A DNA stretch of 64,000 nt from Sequoia sempervirens (taxonomy: Eukaryota; Streptophyta; Pinopsida; Cupressales; Cupressaceae), in contig VDFB02252616.1 in assembly GCA_007258455.2 (NCBI GenBank), positions 117,010,128 to 117,074,127 on the forward strand. Reading direction: 5' to 3'. The notes beneath the pieces are model-generated. The model was given only the letters and a program-made list of their open reading frames with translations, searched no databases and had not been told where the DNA came from. Numbering within the stretch: position 1 is the first letter of the stretch; every line of letters begins with the position of its first letter. Of the stretch, positions 1 through 10,768 are shown one piece after another. A program made the position numbers and the translations under genes.

Positions 1-526
1 TGATTGCAATAATCCTTAGTAGCATTTGCTGCATTAAAGGTTCTCACATCTGTATAGAGTGTGAGAAGAAATCAGCCATCTCTCACGGAATTTTGTTTAG
101 TATCTTCAAGCTCTCTATTTCTCCAGACTTTGAATTTATGCACTCACGTAACCCATGCAAATAGCTCTATCTCAATACTAATCTAATTGGAAAACACATT
201 TAAGAAAATCTATACTGTTTAAAGGAAAGCATTACTTCTTTCCCTGAACACTTGCTTAAGAAGAATAATATATTTTCTATTGAGCTTTTTTAGGACCCAC
301 TGCTGTGGCATAAATCTCTTATGTAGATCAAGCTATTAGAACTAGAAGCAAGGTTATGATTACACTGAGCAAAATTCAGTAAACCAATTTCTTGAAAAGT
401 ATTTTGCAATGAAGAATGTTTGGAAACAAAGGTTTCAACATGGATGACTGACTCTTTCACAGCTTGACCAGCCAGTCTAGTGTTCTCCTCCAGCAACAAC
501 CTGCTCAATGCATGAAATACATATCC
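1..526 (-). CDS. two exons of an unidentified host gene (partial, runs off left edge)
   Basis: Two candidate exons read leftward. The upstream exon occupies 526-301: a pyrimidine-rich acceptor ending in AG at 528-527 precedes codons for G-Y-V-F-H-A-L-S-R-L-L-L-E-E-N, and the exon is 75 codons plus one base. A GT donor follows at 300-299. The next acceptor (CTATACAG, 57-50) opens an exon at 49-1 reading V-R-T-F-N-A-A-N-A-T-K-D-Y. The single leftover base of exon one and the two leading bases of exon two join into an Asn codon, so splice phase is kept across the 251-bp intron. The composition is amphipathic and helical, as in alpha-solenoid (HEAT/ARM-like) proteins, but I do not recognise the family. 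There is no stop or frameshift in the exons, unlike every other coding stretch here. This is therefore the best candidate for a living host gene. The start and both ends of the gene lie outside what I can define. Confidence 0.5.
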
Positions 527-1700
527 CTGCACAAGGAAAATCAATTCCAAGAATAATGAAAATTTAAAACAGCTGTGAAATTTCCTTATATTTTAAAATT
601 TTCCCTATTTTTTTAATAGCCGTCCCCTAAAGAATGGCCTTGGCCTCCCAAAAAACCTGCCCTGGAAATGTGTCGCTGCGTCCCCTGTCATCCCTGTCCC
701 AGAAACTTGGTGGAGCATACGTGAGAATAGTTTACCACATGGTGGTTTGGTTTGATGAACTATCTAATGGCTTTTATAAAGCCCATTGTATTCAATGTAA
801 AATCAATCAATTCAATCCAGTAAGTAATACTTTGTTTTGACATTCTCAAAAATCATGGTGTAATCTTTGTTTCCTGTGCATTGTCTGATCCATTTCAATA
901 TGGTATTAGAGCAAGGTTGGAGGAGAGTGTTCCAGAATGTTCACACATTTACTGTCATGGTTGAAGTTGCTGGTTACACAGAGCAGATAGGGATTAAGCA
1001 TTCACATTACCCAAAAGTGGCAGCAAACAAGAATATATTTCCATAGAACTTCTATATGAGCTCTGATTAGTGTGATTTGGAGAGGGCAAAGAAATTGTTG
1101 ATCGATGCTGCAAAGAAATTGTTGATCAATGCCATATAGCATCTTGAAGCTACATAGAAGATTAATTTTTTAAGTACCCAAGGCTGCATTCAACCACACA
1201 TACTGTGAATTGCTTTGTGAGAATAGGAGATTGGTACTGTTTGGTTTCAGAAATGCGCCACACTTGATTAGATGGCTTCCTTCTATGGTTTGACCGATTA
1301 CCATACATGAGTCATTTGCCTATGACAATATTCAATATTGTTATCATTCGATGCCAGATATATAGTAAGAAGACTGACTATGTTATAATCCAAGTTGTTT
1401 AAGCTCCAAAACTGGTTGGGGTAATGTTGTGGGTCAAAAGCTTGCCCTTAAGGTTTATTTCTTATGGGTAAGATATTGTAGTGGACAAAGATTTTTATAA
1501 TGATTAAAACTTGATAGTTTGTTTTTGACCTTGCATTATTGTAATAGTAGTTTCGGGCATTGAAGTGATGGTAGCAAGGACCAACACAATAAGCTTATAT
1601 AAGAGGAATTCACTTCCAATGAAGGGGCACTTAGCATGGGTGAATATTCACTTGGTGGGGAGTTAGCATTTGACACAGTGTTCAAATCACTTACAAATTA
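527..1700. other. non-coding stretch, possible intron or intergenic DNA
   Basis: No coding exon could be supported on either strand. It holds a short GC-rich patch (about 625-720) that contrasts with the AT-rich surroundings and reads, on the minus strand, with GGGAC/AGGGGAC words next to a run of A. It also holds a 24-bp tandem duplication (1086-1133). If the exons at the left edge belong to a gene reading leftward, this could be its upstream intron. Confidence 0.4.
1086..1133. repeat. 24-bp tandem duplication, two copies
   Basis: The unit starting GCAAAGAAATTGTTGATC occupies 1086-1109 and is repeated at 1110-1133 with two differences. It is a recent slippage-type duplication in non-coding DNA. 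Confidence 0.85.
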
Positions 1701-2049
1701 TATGATGCATAACAAACAGATATAAAATTACAAAGGGGGCAAAGAGTTTAAGAAAACAACCACACTTATCAAAGGTTTGCATTTTCTCTTTGGTTATCTA
1801 TTTTATATTGAGGAAAGTTTACAAATATGGCTCATACAAGCAATTGAAGATTAGCTCCTTTTTATTAGAAATCTGAAATAGATGCATATCCCAAGAACTT
1901 ATTAAGAGAGAAATAAGTTAGAAAACTATAAATGAATAACACAGATAGAAACCAAAGATTCCGAGAGATGTGCAAATGTCGAGATTGCATAAAGAGCTCA
2001 CAAAGAGAAGCTGCCAGAAAAGATTAAAAATACAAGCTAAGTAGTGAGT

Positions 2050-2253
2050 TTTTATATAATCAAGGAGAGGGTGGAGGTGGCAAGTCCAACCAATAGGGAG
2101 TGACTGCCAAGCGGTCTAAAAATAGCAAATGTAACTATCTCGTAGGATGATGACATCTCAACAACCCACTCATTTAATTAATTTAAGCAAGCTTAATAAA
2201 TGTGTAGGAAAAACTTAGAAAAGAAAATAAAAACTTACACTAATACCTCCCTT
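2050..2253 (-). promoter_or_regulatory. polypurine tract and probable 3' LTR promoter of the Copia element
   Basis: On the minus strand a purine run AAGGGAGGTA (2253-2244) follows the Copia coding end, at the place expected for the polypurine tract that primes plus-strand synthesis. Some 190 bases further along is TATATAAA (2058-2051), a good TATA box inside what should be the 3' LTR. The LTR's far end is not clear, and no matching 5' LTR is visible at the other end of the element near 8 kb, so the LTR limits are left open. Confidence 0.45.
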
Positions 2254-2383
2254 ACGTGGGTGAAGAGATGGGTGCAACCAAATGGAGCTTGATGAGGTAT
2301 CCATGTACAAAGAAATGCCCCCGCTCCCGCCCCCCACCAAAGGAAGTATGCCCCCTCAAAATAGAGAGAGAGAAATGGAAGGA

Positions 2384-5300
2384 CTAAGAAGGCCCCTCCC
2401 CAAAGGTGGACACTTGTTGCACTCCTAGCAAAGCTCTCAAATGAAAGAACTTGCATATAATGAAGGGTTTGGTGTAGATGTCTGTGCTTTGCTCTGATGT
2501 CAGACAGTACTGAAGAGTAATGATGTGATGAAATATCCCAACCAAATTTTGTATGCAAAATTTTTTCAATTTCATGACTTCATGATTACAGGCATTTTGT
2601 CAAACAGCTTGCCAATACACTGCTCTGAGTTTGTTATCAATACCTTGCAAATGTTTTTGCATCATACATTCATTTAATGTAGTTCCCCACAATATTTCCT
2701 CAAGATTATATTTACCAGGTTCAAATTAATAACAATCACAATAGACATAGAATTTTGCAAATAACAAATACCACCAATTACTACACCTTAGAGATGGATT
2801 TCAGTTAACAGCAAAAATATCTTTTACATTTATCAAGTGGATTATACAGTGATATCATAGGTCTGACCTGTAGATATCGCACCAGCTTACTTTGCTTTAA
2901 TTTGGGCAGCTCACATCCCTTTGTATGCTGTGTCCAATATATATTTCACTTGAACTGCATTCCCTAAGTGTTGGTTTGAACCGATAGGCTTTCTCTTGAC
3001 TGCTATGTCACCGCTAAAGGGGGCCCCACCTCCTTGTATGACAGCAATAATAAATGGCGGCTCCTTGAATAGGTCACGATTCTCTAAGGAAGGGTCGCGC
3101 TTCTTTAAGGATGCGGCTGGAATAAATGAAGGCCCCTTTCAAAGTTGCGGTCAACATAAATAAAGATACACTCCATGGAATTTCAGAATTATCCCCACAC
3201 TCTTATCATAATTTGCCCATATTAATTTCTGAATGGTACAACTGCCATAGCTACAGCTGGAAATTGGTATATTAAATATTTATTCAGACAATCCCCTTGA
3301 ATGCATATACCAAAGAATTCTGAAATTTGTCTCTGAAAGAGACTTCACAAATTTTGATATTTTTCTTGTAAAACTAATGTGATAAATCTGAACAATCTCT
3401 CTAACAACCAGCAAGGGTAGAATTGTTGCACCACCGAAGCCAATCACCCTTAGGGTTTTCGTCCTAGGGTTACAAACTTCGAAAAACTCTCCAAAATCAC
3501 ACAATAGAAAAATATCCAAGCATACCAAAAATGAGCTTTCCTTTTCACTTTTGTATCCAACTTCACCCTAACTTTTTAAATTCCCACTTTTTGATATTTT
3601 TAAATAAGCCCAGGAATGATAAAGTGACCTTTTAAAAACTTCATTAATATCCACAAAATCACTTTATGAACTTAATTAAATTAATTAAATAATATTACTC
3701 TTAAGATATGGTGGAACAAATTATATTAAATAATTAAATTAAAATATTCTCTTAGCTCCAAAATTAGCCCATGGGAATAAAAATAGGCTAATTAATTACT
3801 CCTGCTTAGGCATCAGAATGGGAAATTACATGTGATCATTAATCAACTCCTGGATGTAGTGCATATGTATCTCAATGTGTTTGGTCCTCTAGTGATGGAT
3901 TGGATTCCTTGAGATTTGTATTGCACTATGGCTATCACAAAAGATGACTGTGGTCTTTCAAAATGGAATACCAAACTCAGTGAGAATATTCTAAAACCAA
4001 ATGGCTTTGGTGGTAGCATTAACTACTCTTCAATACCCAGCCTTGGTAAATGAAAGAGCAATTGCATATTGCTTCTTGCTCAACCAACAAATTGGATCGG
4101 AATTACGTGAGAAGCCATACCTTGAAGTAGACTTGCGATTTTCAGAATCACTTGCCCAATCTAAATTTGTGTGTGCCACCAAGTTAAAATCAACATTGGT
4201 TGCATACCAAATCCCATAATTGTGAGTACCTTGAATGTAGTGGAGAATCTGCGCAACTGCTTTCCAATGTAGCTCATGCGGCTCTTGCATAAATTGAGAG
4301 ACTTTGCCCGCAACATAGGAAATGTTGTTCTCATGTGGGTTAGGTAGATGAGACCCCCAATAAGTTGTTGGTACGAAGTGCCATCAATGAAGGGTGAAGA
4401 ACACTAAGCCTCAAGTTTGATCCCTAATAGAAATGGAGTTGGTGGAGGCTTATAGTTAGCCATGTGAAATCTGGAGAGCATATCAAGTGGGTACTTAGGT
4501 TGTGCAATGAAGATATCTCAAGAAGATTGAGTGATCTTAATCCCCAAGAAGTAGTTTAGTAGGCCCAAGTTTGACATAAAAAATGATTATGAAGAGTAGT
4601 TTTCACTACCCGAAAGGTGGACAAGTGACTTCCTATGATTAGCAAGTCATCAACGTAGAGAATTAGAAATGTGAGTGTCATCTTGTTACAGAATATAAAC
4701 ATTCAAATTAGAATGCCATTGAGTAAACCTAATTGACAAAAGGATTCCATCTTGGCATACTAAGCCTAAGGGGCCTATTTGAGGCCATAAAGAGATTTCC
4801 AAAGATGGAAAACAAGTGAGGAATCCCATATGAACTCTTGTGGTTGCTCCATGTATATCTGCTCTTGAAGGTCACCATGAAGAAAAACACTTTTCACATC
4901 TATTTGATGAATTTCCCAATGGTCGACTGCAACTATAGCAAGGCCAAGTCAAATGGAATTCATTTTAGCAACTAGTGCAAAAGGCTTAGAATAGTCAATC
5001 TTAGGAATCTAGGAGAATTATTTGGCAACCAAATGAGCCTTATGCTCATCGATCAACCCATTTGTAGCAAATTTTTTTGATAGATCCACTTACATTGAAC
5101 AAGTTTCCTTCCCTTAGGGACGGGGACAAGATCCCAAGAATGGTTCCTTTGTAAGGAATTGGACTCTTCTTGCATAGTAGCATTCCGCTAGGGGATACTA
5201 AAAGCTTTCCAAAAGGACTGTGGATTGGAAGTTATACCAATGAAGAGATGCTGAGCCTGTTGAAATTGTGACCTTATTCTTTTGGTGTTTGAAGGAGCCT

Positions 5301-6460
5301 CAACCCAATCACTCATTGATTGTAATGTCTGATGAGCCCAAAGAGGCTTAGAGGTTGGAGAGTTTGGATAATCTGGAGGAGTATGAGTGATGACTAGGTG
5401 TGGAAGGATGTAAATCATCATCATCATTGTCACCATCTGAAGTGGAGGAAGAAGACTCCTTGTCAATTCTAGGAGGATTAGATCCTTTGAAGAACTATCA
5501 GTGTGCTGCAATATCTTCAAAGCGATAAAAGATGAAGTGGTAGAAGAAGAGTTAGTAGGTCTCTCCTCAAAATGAACACTCCTTGCAATAAAGAACTCAT
5601 GAGTGGTGGGATGAAGAAGCCAATAGCATTTGACACCATTTGCATACCCAACAAATATACAAGGCTTGCTCTACAGATCCATAGTGTTGCATTTTTTTTT
5701 TGGAATGTGGGATTATGTAGGGGAGCCAAATGCACAAAGGTGTTTCACTAAGGGTTTGCAACTGATCCAAGCTTGGAAAGGAGTTATGCCCTTCATAGCT
5801 CAATGAGGAACTTGGTTTTGAATATAGCACACACAATTGATGGCTTTGGCCCAATATGGTGGTGCCAGAGATTTGGAGTGTATCATACAACTCTTTCAAG
5901 GCCCAATTCTTTCATTCTACAACTCCATTTTGTTGAGGACTATAGATAATTGTGTGTTGTAGATCAATGCCTTAAAAATCACAAAATTGGTCAAACCCGT
6001 GGTTTACATATTCTCCCATATTATTTGTTCACAAAATCTTGATGGATTTCCTAGATTGTTTCTTTGCAAATTCTTTGAAGTTTAGAAATGACTCAAAAGA
6101 GTTTAGACTTTTATTTGAGAAAATACATAAAGGTGTACTTGGAAAGATCATCAATAAAGGTCGAAACATATTGGGCTCTATTCAAAGATGGATGTGGAAA
6201 TGGAGTAACAAATCACTATGTACCAACTCTAAAAGCTATGAGGCTTTCCAAGATTTTCTCTTGTCAAACTTCTCCTCCGGTCCTCTGGATGCTTGCCAAG
6301 AATGCATCCTTGACAAAGACCATTGGAAAAACTAACTGTAGGCAAGCTTGATACCATTTCATGTTGACTAAGTTGATGCACGTATTGGTAGTTGAAGTGG
6401 CCAAATTGTTGATGCCACAAATTGCTCACTTCATTTGAATGAGTAAGAAAAGTTGTCAAA
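2384..6460 (-). pseudogene. Copia pol polyprotein (pre-integrase, integrase, RT, RNase H), broken
   Basis: Successive minus-strand segments match the Copia polyprotein. At 6459-6229 there is a GAG-pre-integrase module with the pattern L-W-H-Q-Q-F-G-H and later C-Q-G-C. At 5.9-5.5 kb an integrase C-terminal part carries the W-V-C-K signature region and a proline/serine linker. The reverse transcriptase has the catalytic Y-V-D-D (codons at 4657-4646) inside L-I-L-Y-V-D-D-L-L-I. RNase H at 4290-4030 shows the N-R-K-S-T-S-R-Y-G-F and S-K-K-Q-Y-A-I-A-L-S motifs. The tail resumes after the solo LTR at 2528-2384 with L-Q-Y-C-L-T-S-E-Q, then D-I-Y-T-K-P. Many frameshifts separate these blocks, so no active protein is made. 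Confidence 0.85.
2524..3835 (-). mobile_element. solo LTR (2529-3830) with 5-bp target duplication
   Basis: A 1302-bp sequence starts TGTAATTTCC (read on the minus strand from 3830) and ends ATATTTCA (2529), so it has the TG...CA ends of an LTR. It is bounded by the same pentamer, TGTGA on the plus strand, at 2524-2528 and 3831-3835. Removing the LTR and one pentamer rejoins the flanking Copia reading frame without any shift (N-D-H then I-I-T-L-Q-Y-C), which proves the boundaries. No internal region or second LTR is present. It is a recombination footprint of a larger element. It shares words such as GCCATTTATTA and a TCACTTTA block with the LTR at 8391-9613, so the two look related. Confidence 0.92.
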
Positions 6461-6819
6461 GGAGAGTTAATAACAAAGTGATAGAGTTTGGATTAATTAT
6501 TTGCTCTTCCCATGACAACTATAGACCCACTATGTAGTTCATTGATGACCATTGTATTTGGAGTGAATTCAACTCATTTGCTAGAACTTGTGTGGGTGAT
6601 TTGATAGATAGATAAGAGATTAGTTGACAAGGAAGGTACACAAAGAACATCATGAAATTTCCCATTGCCAATATCAATAGACCCTTTTCCAAGAATTACC
6701 TTAGGTTAGTCATTACCCGTAAGTATGTCAAGCATAAAACATGTCTCCAAGGATGAGAAACTTTCTTGTGTATTGGCCATGTGGTGAGAAGTAACCGAGT
6801 CAATAACTCAAGTGTTAGG

Positions 6820-7790
6820 TCACGAAGCCCTTGCAACAAGGGCTTTGCCCTTTTCTTTCCCCTTACTGGAATATGTGGCCTTTGAAGATTCTTTTGATGA
6901 ATCCTGCTTTGTTGAATTTGGTACCTTAATGCTGTTCTTTTCAGGAAGATGGGTGAGATGCGCTATTTTCTTTTTTAGGCATTTATGTTCATCATGACCA
7001 AATTTCTTACAAAAGGCACACTTATCCTTTTCCTTCTTAGGTTTGTTGTATTTTGAGGAAGAGGTTTTTGAAACTAAATTGGAGGTTGTCGATTTATGAT
7101 CTTGTTTCTTCTCTCCTTTTCTCTTTTGTTTCTTATTTTGTTTACCAAAACCCTTCTTATCTTTAGTGCCTTGATTTGCAGCCAAGGCATGAGACTTATA
7201 AGGTTTTAGAGTGCCCATCTGAACCAACTTATTTTGCTCCTTTATGAGTTCATTGGCAAACTCATCAAGAGAAGGTATTGCATAGATGGATACTAAGGCA
7301 TTTTTCATTGCATGAAATGTAGAAACAAAAATTGAATAGTTTGGACTAAGTTTAGAGAGAATACTTAAAATCAATTGTGCATCTCTCCTTCTCAATCCCA
7401 CATTGTTTCAATTACAATCTTATGTCTTTTAGCTTAGTGAAGAAGTCTTGAATAATGTCAAAACTTGAAGGACTTAACCTTATAACCTTATGAATTCATT
7501 CTCCAATTGGTGACCTCTTATTTCATCTTGCTCGTTAAAGAGTTTTTCCAATTTAGCCCATACTTCATTTGGTGTAGAGGTAGATTCAACATGAATGAGT
7601 AAACCTAGAGATATAGACATACATAAAGTTCCAAATGCTTCATCACTCTTATTATGCTATTTAGGCTTTTTTACAATTAATGATGGTTTAATTTCAAGAC
7701 CTATTGTTACCATATGCAATCCTTGCCTCTTCAAGTAGATTGTCATTTTAGACTTCCAATCAAAATAGTCGTAGGGTGTTAAAATAGGAA
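6820..7790 (-). pseudogene. Copia gag (nucleocapsid-type, CCHC zinc knuckle), broken
   Basis: The 193-codon open part (7401-6820) holds the second half of a plant Copia Gag. A helical segment is followed by a Lys/Ser-rich linker with N-K-K-Q-K-R-K-G-E-K-K and a zinc knuckle C-A-F-C-K-K-F-G-H-D-E-H-K-C, which fits CX2CX4HX4C exactly. Upstream (7.79-7.4 kb) the N-terminal half continues in other frames: a P-Y-D-Y-F-D-W-K-S-K-M start motif typical of Copia Gag and a V-W-A-K-L-E-K-L-F block. At least two frame changes break it. Gag would coat the element RNA in cytoplasmic particles. It sits directly upstream of the pol remnants in the same orientation. Confidence 0.85.
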
Positions 7791-7829
7791 TACTTGATCC
7801 TTTTTAAGCAAAAAGAAGATTGTTGTTAG

Positions 7830-8390
7830 TGTTGTAGTGCAAAAAGAGATAAATTCTAGAATGCTAGAAAGAGACACATAAGACACCCCTCCCTTTCCAC
7901 TGGTCTCAAAAATCACCTCTCTAGTGATTACAAGTTTGTCACTTTATACTTAGTGAAATTACAAAGCTTAAACCATATTACAAGATTTCAAGGACCCAAA
8001 ATGGCAAAAACCAACTTTTGATACAAAATGGACCTAATACAAAATCTGGAAAAAATATTTGTATGGTTGTGTAGTGCTTTCCAATGCTTATTCATTTGCA
8101 AAACATAGAGATTTGAGGCGTAAGATATGGCTTGTTGAAGAATAAAGCGACAACCAACTTCAACTTGCAATATATGGAAAAAAATGACTTTTTTTTTTGA
8201 TTAAAACCACTATGGGTGCAAAGTTTGCTTCATTAGCTTTTCATTGCCTATGTGTTTTCAAAATTTTAGACACTTGGGGTGAAAGTTATGCCAAAAAGAA
8301 AAAGAGTACCCTCTTTTGAAGACAAAAAATTATTCCCCTTCATTAGGGGTGGCTCCTCGATGGTTGCTAGGTAGTGTTGTCGGTAGAGCG
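7830..8390. other. leader-like non-coding DNA between Copia gag and solo LTR
   Basis: No protein-coding signal. By position it would be the untranslated leader and 5' LTR of the minus-strand Copia element, but I could not match it to the 3' side near 2 kb. The last 60 bases before 8391 are more GC-rich than the rest. Confidence 0.35.
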
Positions 8391-9613
8391 TGTAATGCCC
8401 CCTTCCTAGGCAGTTCAGGTGTTTGAGGGGTTAGCCTATCATTCAGACCCTCGTAGGCTGACAGATGTGATTAGAGGGTTGCTTTTGATAGTTATCCCGA
8501 GTTTTGGGACATTACTCCATCAGTTGATTCAGGTTTGGGCCTTGGCAGAGACTCACAGAGTTATATTCAGGCACTTACTATTTATAGTAAGTCAGGCAGA
8601 CAGGGGTTCCTATTTCTAGCAGGGCACCTGGCTCAGTTGGCAATCTCAGTATCGACCGAGTTTGACAGTTTGATGAGCAAACGAGGAATAATGGAGCATT
8701 TAATAATAATTAAAAGATTATTATTATGACTTTATATTATAAAGTCACTTTAAAATGAAATATTAAAGTATTAATTAATGGTGATTTATAATAGAGGAGT
8801 AATATTAATATTAAATGAGTATTTATTACTCATTTAAAAGGGGGCGCCATTTATTAATGAATTTGCCTAAGTCTTAAAAAGGGGCGAATTTATTATTATT
8901 AAATGCCATTTAATAGCTTTTTTGAGAGGGTCGAATTTGTGTGAGAGAAGTATTTATTTCTCAAAGACAAAATAAAACTCATTATGATATGGTTATTCAA
9001 ATTTTGTCTTTTCTCTCTGAGAACATTTCGAGTTTGGAGAAACAAGGGTTTCTGCAACCAAATTGTGGAGAACGTCAACTCTTCATGATCAGACATACTG
9101 AGGCTGTGAAATATCAATTGAAGCTTGTCCAACAGAGTGGCTTTATTCAGAAGTCACAACAGAGCATATTTGTGGAATTTCAGATTGGGGTTTCAGTCAG
9201 TAGTTGGATTGATTTTCTTCCAAAAGGGAATCTTTCACAGTGGCCATTTATATTATTCACCTGGCACATTTCTCTAGGTCGTACGGACATTGTACTTGCT
9301 GGTTGGAGGCCGTACCACACAGCTGCAAGGTCGTACTTTTCTTGCAAGTCAAAACGCCTTGCCTTTTTTTCTTCTTCTTTCATCATTTAGGACGGCTTGG
9401 TCTTTGGAGCATTTAGCATCTATCTCGAGGAGGGAGAAGCCTTCAATGCAAGCTGGCCGTACTATTCCTCTGTCTTACAGGCAGCTACAATAAAACCAGG
9501 TTTATGAATAAAAAAGTGTTTCCTTTTTGTTTGCATGCTATCATTTTAGTATTGTAAGCATTCAACAAGTCAATAAAATCATTTATCATCACTCTAGAAG
9601 TTGATTTGTTACA
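8391..9613 (+). mobile_element. probable solo LTR, 1.2 kb
   Basis: It begins TGTAATGCCCCC (8391) and ends GATTTGTTACA (9613), the TGT...ACA ends usual for gypsy-type plant LTRs. AT-rich blocks with GGGGGCGCCATTTATTA and a TCACTTTA motif resemble the solo LTR at 2529-3830, and a late AATAAA-containing stretch (about 9570) would suit RNA 3' end formation. No clean target duplication was seen (GAGCG before, GGAGT after), so the ends are less certain. No Gag/Pol remnant is attached. Short open frames inside (for example 8941-9390) look fortuitous. Confidence 0.6.
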
Positions 9614-9679
9614 GGAGTTGTATTCTTGTATTTATTATAAATTTTAGAAGCATTTTTATCAAAATCGCACCAGTTCATC

Positions 9680-9956
9680 TTATTGTCCAAACAATCCTGC
9701 AAGGAGCTTACGAAGCCATACTGCTTCCCGAGCTGCCATACAAGTTGCTATATACTCTGCCTCTGCTGTACTCAATGCTACAGATGATTGCTTCCTGCCG
9801 CACCAAGATATCATAGCAGAACCCAAACTGAAGCAACAACCAGAGGTGCTCTTCCGATCTATGACACACCCTGCCCAATCAGAATCAGTGTAACCATGTA
9901 ACTCCAAGTCTGCATTTGAAGAATACCTCAATCCATATCCAACTGTGCCACACAAG
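9680..9956 (-). pseudogene. Copia RNase H fragment, second element, truncated by assembly gap
   Basis: A clean minus-strand frame encodes the Copia RNase H core: Y-T-D-S-D-W-A-G, then D-R-K-S-T-S-G-C-C-F, then S-T-A-E-A-E-Y-I-A with the catalytic acidic residues in place, followed by A-V-W-L-R-K-L-L. It is less decayed than the Copia at 2.2-7.8 kb and so belongs to a different, younger copy. The frame stops after L-F-G-Q at about 9690, earlier than the family's usual C-terminus, and enters the N gap on the other side. Only about 90 residues are visible. Confidence 0.88.
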
Positions 9957-10056
9957 NNNNNNNNNNNNNNNNNNNNNNNNNNNNNNNNNNNNNNNNNNNN
10001 NNNNNNNNNNNNNNNNNNNNNNNNNNNNNNNNNNNNNNNNNNNNNNNNNNNNNNNN
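9957..10056. other. assembly gap of 100 N
   Basis: Exactly 100 undetermined bases, the conventional placeholder for a gap of unknown size. The LTR on its right side is missing about 611 bp relative to its partner LTR, so the real gap must be larger than drawn. Confidence 0.97.
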
Positions 10057-10768
10057 TCATTTCCCTCCAATTTCCTTTTGAAATTCTTTTGTTTGTGCTT
10101 AAAATTCATCATTAAATGCTTCAAAATATGGCACACAAAATTGCTACACCATATTGTATGACTTGCTACTGTAAATTCCTCATAAAAATTAATAAAATCA
10201 TGAAAATAGTCATGCTCGTCCACCTTAAATTGAAAACTGAAGTCATTTATTATTTTTTTCCAAATATCACTAGTTTTTTCCCTTCATTCTAAGCATGCAA
10301 ATTGAAAGAATAGAATTCCAAATGTCACTTCCATAATAAAACTTATACAGACATCTAAATTGAGAAAATTAATAATTTTTCAATTTATAATATGCCAATG
10401 AACCCCTTCAATCCTCGAAACATTGAAATTATGCAATATAATAATTTTAAAATCACATAAAACACCTTGTTTGCCTTTGATTTTGAATGGAAGTCGAGTC
10501 TTGATTAAATAAATATTTCATCCTTCAAAACTCCACAAGATTCTCTTAAAGCTCCAACCTACACCAAAAATTTAAAAATTAAACAAGAAAATAAAATATT
10601 TATTTTGGTGATGTGGGATTGCTTGTGAGCTCGGATGCTCCTGCATTAGACACATTGGGTAAGAAGAAAATGTTTCATGAGTTGGAGACTCATGAACATT
10701 TAAAAATTGTATGTTTTCTTTTTATCCACTTTTCTTCCTTATCAGATAGATTTCTCTTCTTCTTCACC

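Larger units (their letters stand above)
2236..7830 (-). mobile_element. degenerate Ty1/copia LTR retrotransposon, interrupted by a solo LTR
   Basis: The minus strand carries the Copia domain order: gag with a CCHC knuckle (7.8-6.8 kb), GAG-pre-integrase (about 6.4 kb), integrase (6.1-5.5 kb), reverse transcriptase (5.2-4.3 kb) and RNase H (4.3-2.4 kb). Integrase before reverse transcriptase separates Copia from gypsy. The whole is a pseudogene with frameshifts and stops. A 1.3-kb solo LTR (2529-3830) sits inside the RNase H tail and is the younger insertion. The 3' side has a polypurine tract near 2250. The 5' LTR was not found. The stretch right of gag (about 7.8-8.39 kb) looks like 5' leader sequence. 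Confidence 0.85.

Noticed and set aside
2235..2558. 107-codon minus-strand frame
   Set aside because: It runs across the solo LTR boundary in the wrong frame; the real Copia tail is in the frame covering 2528-2384.
8941..9390. 149-codon plus-strand frame
   Set aside because: It lies wholly inside a probable solo LTR, has no recognised domain, and overlaps other fortuitous frames of similar length.
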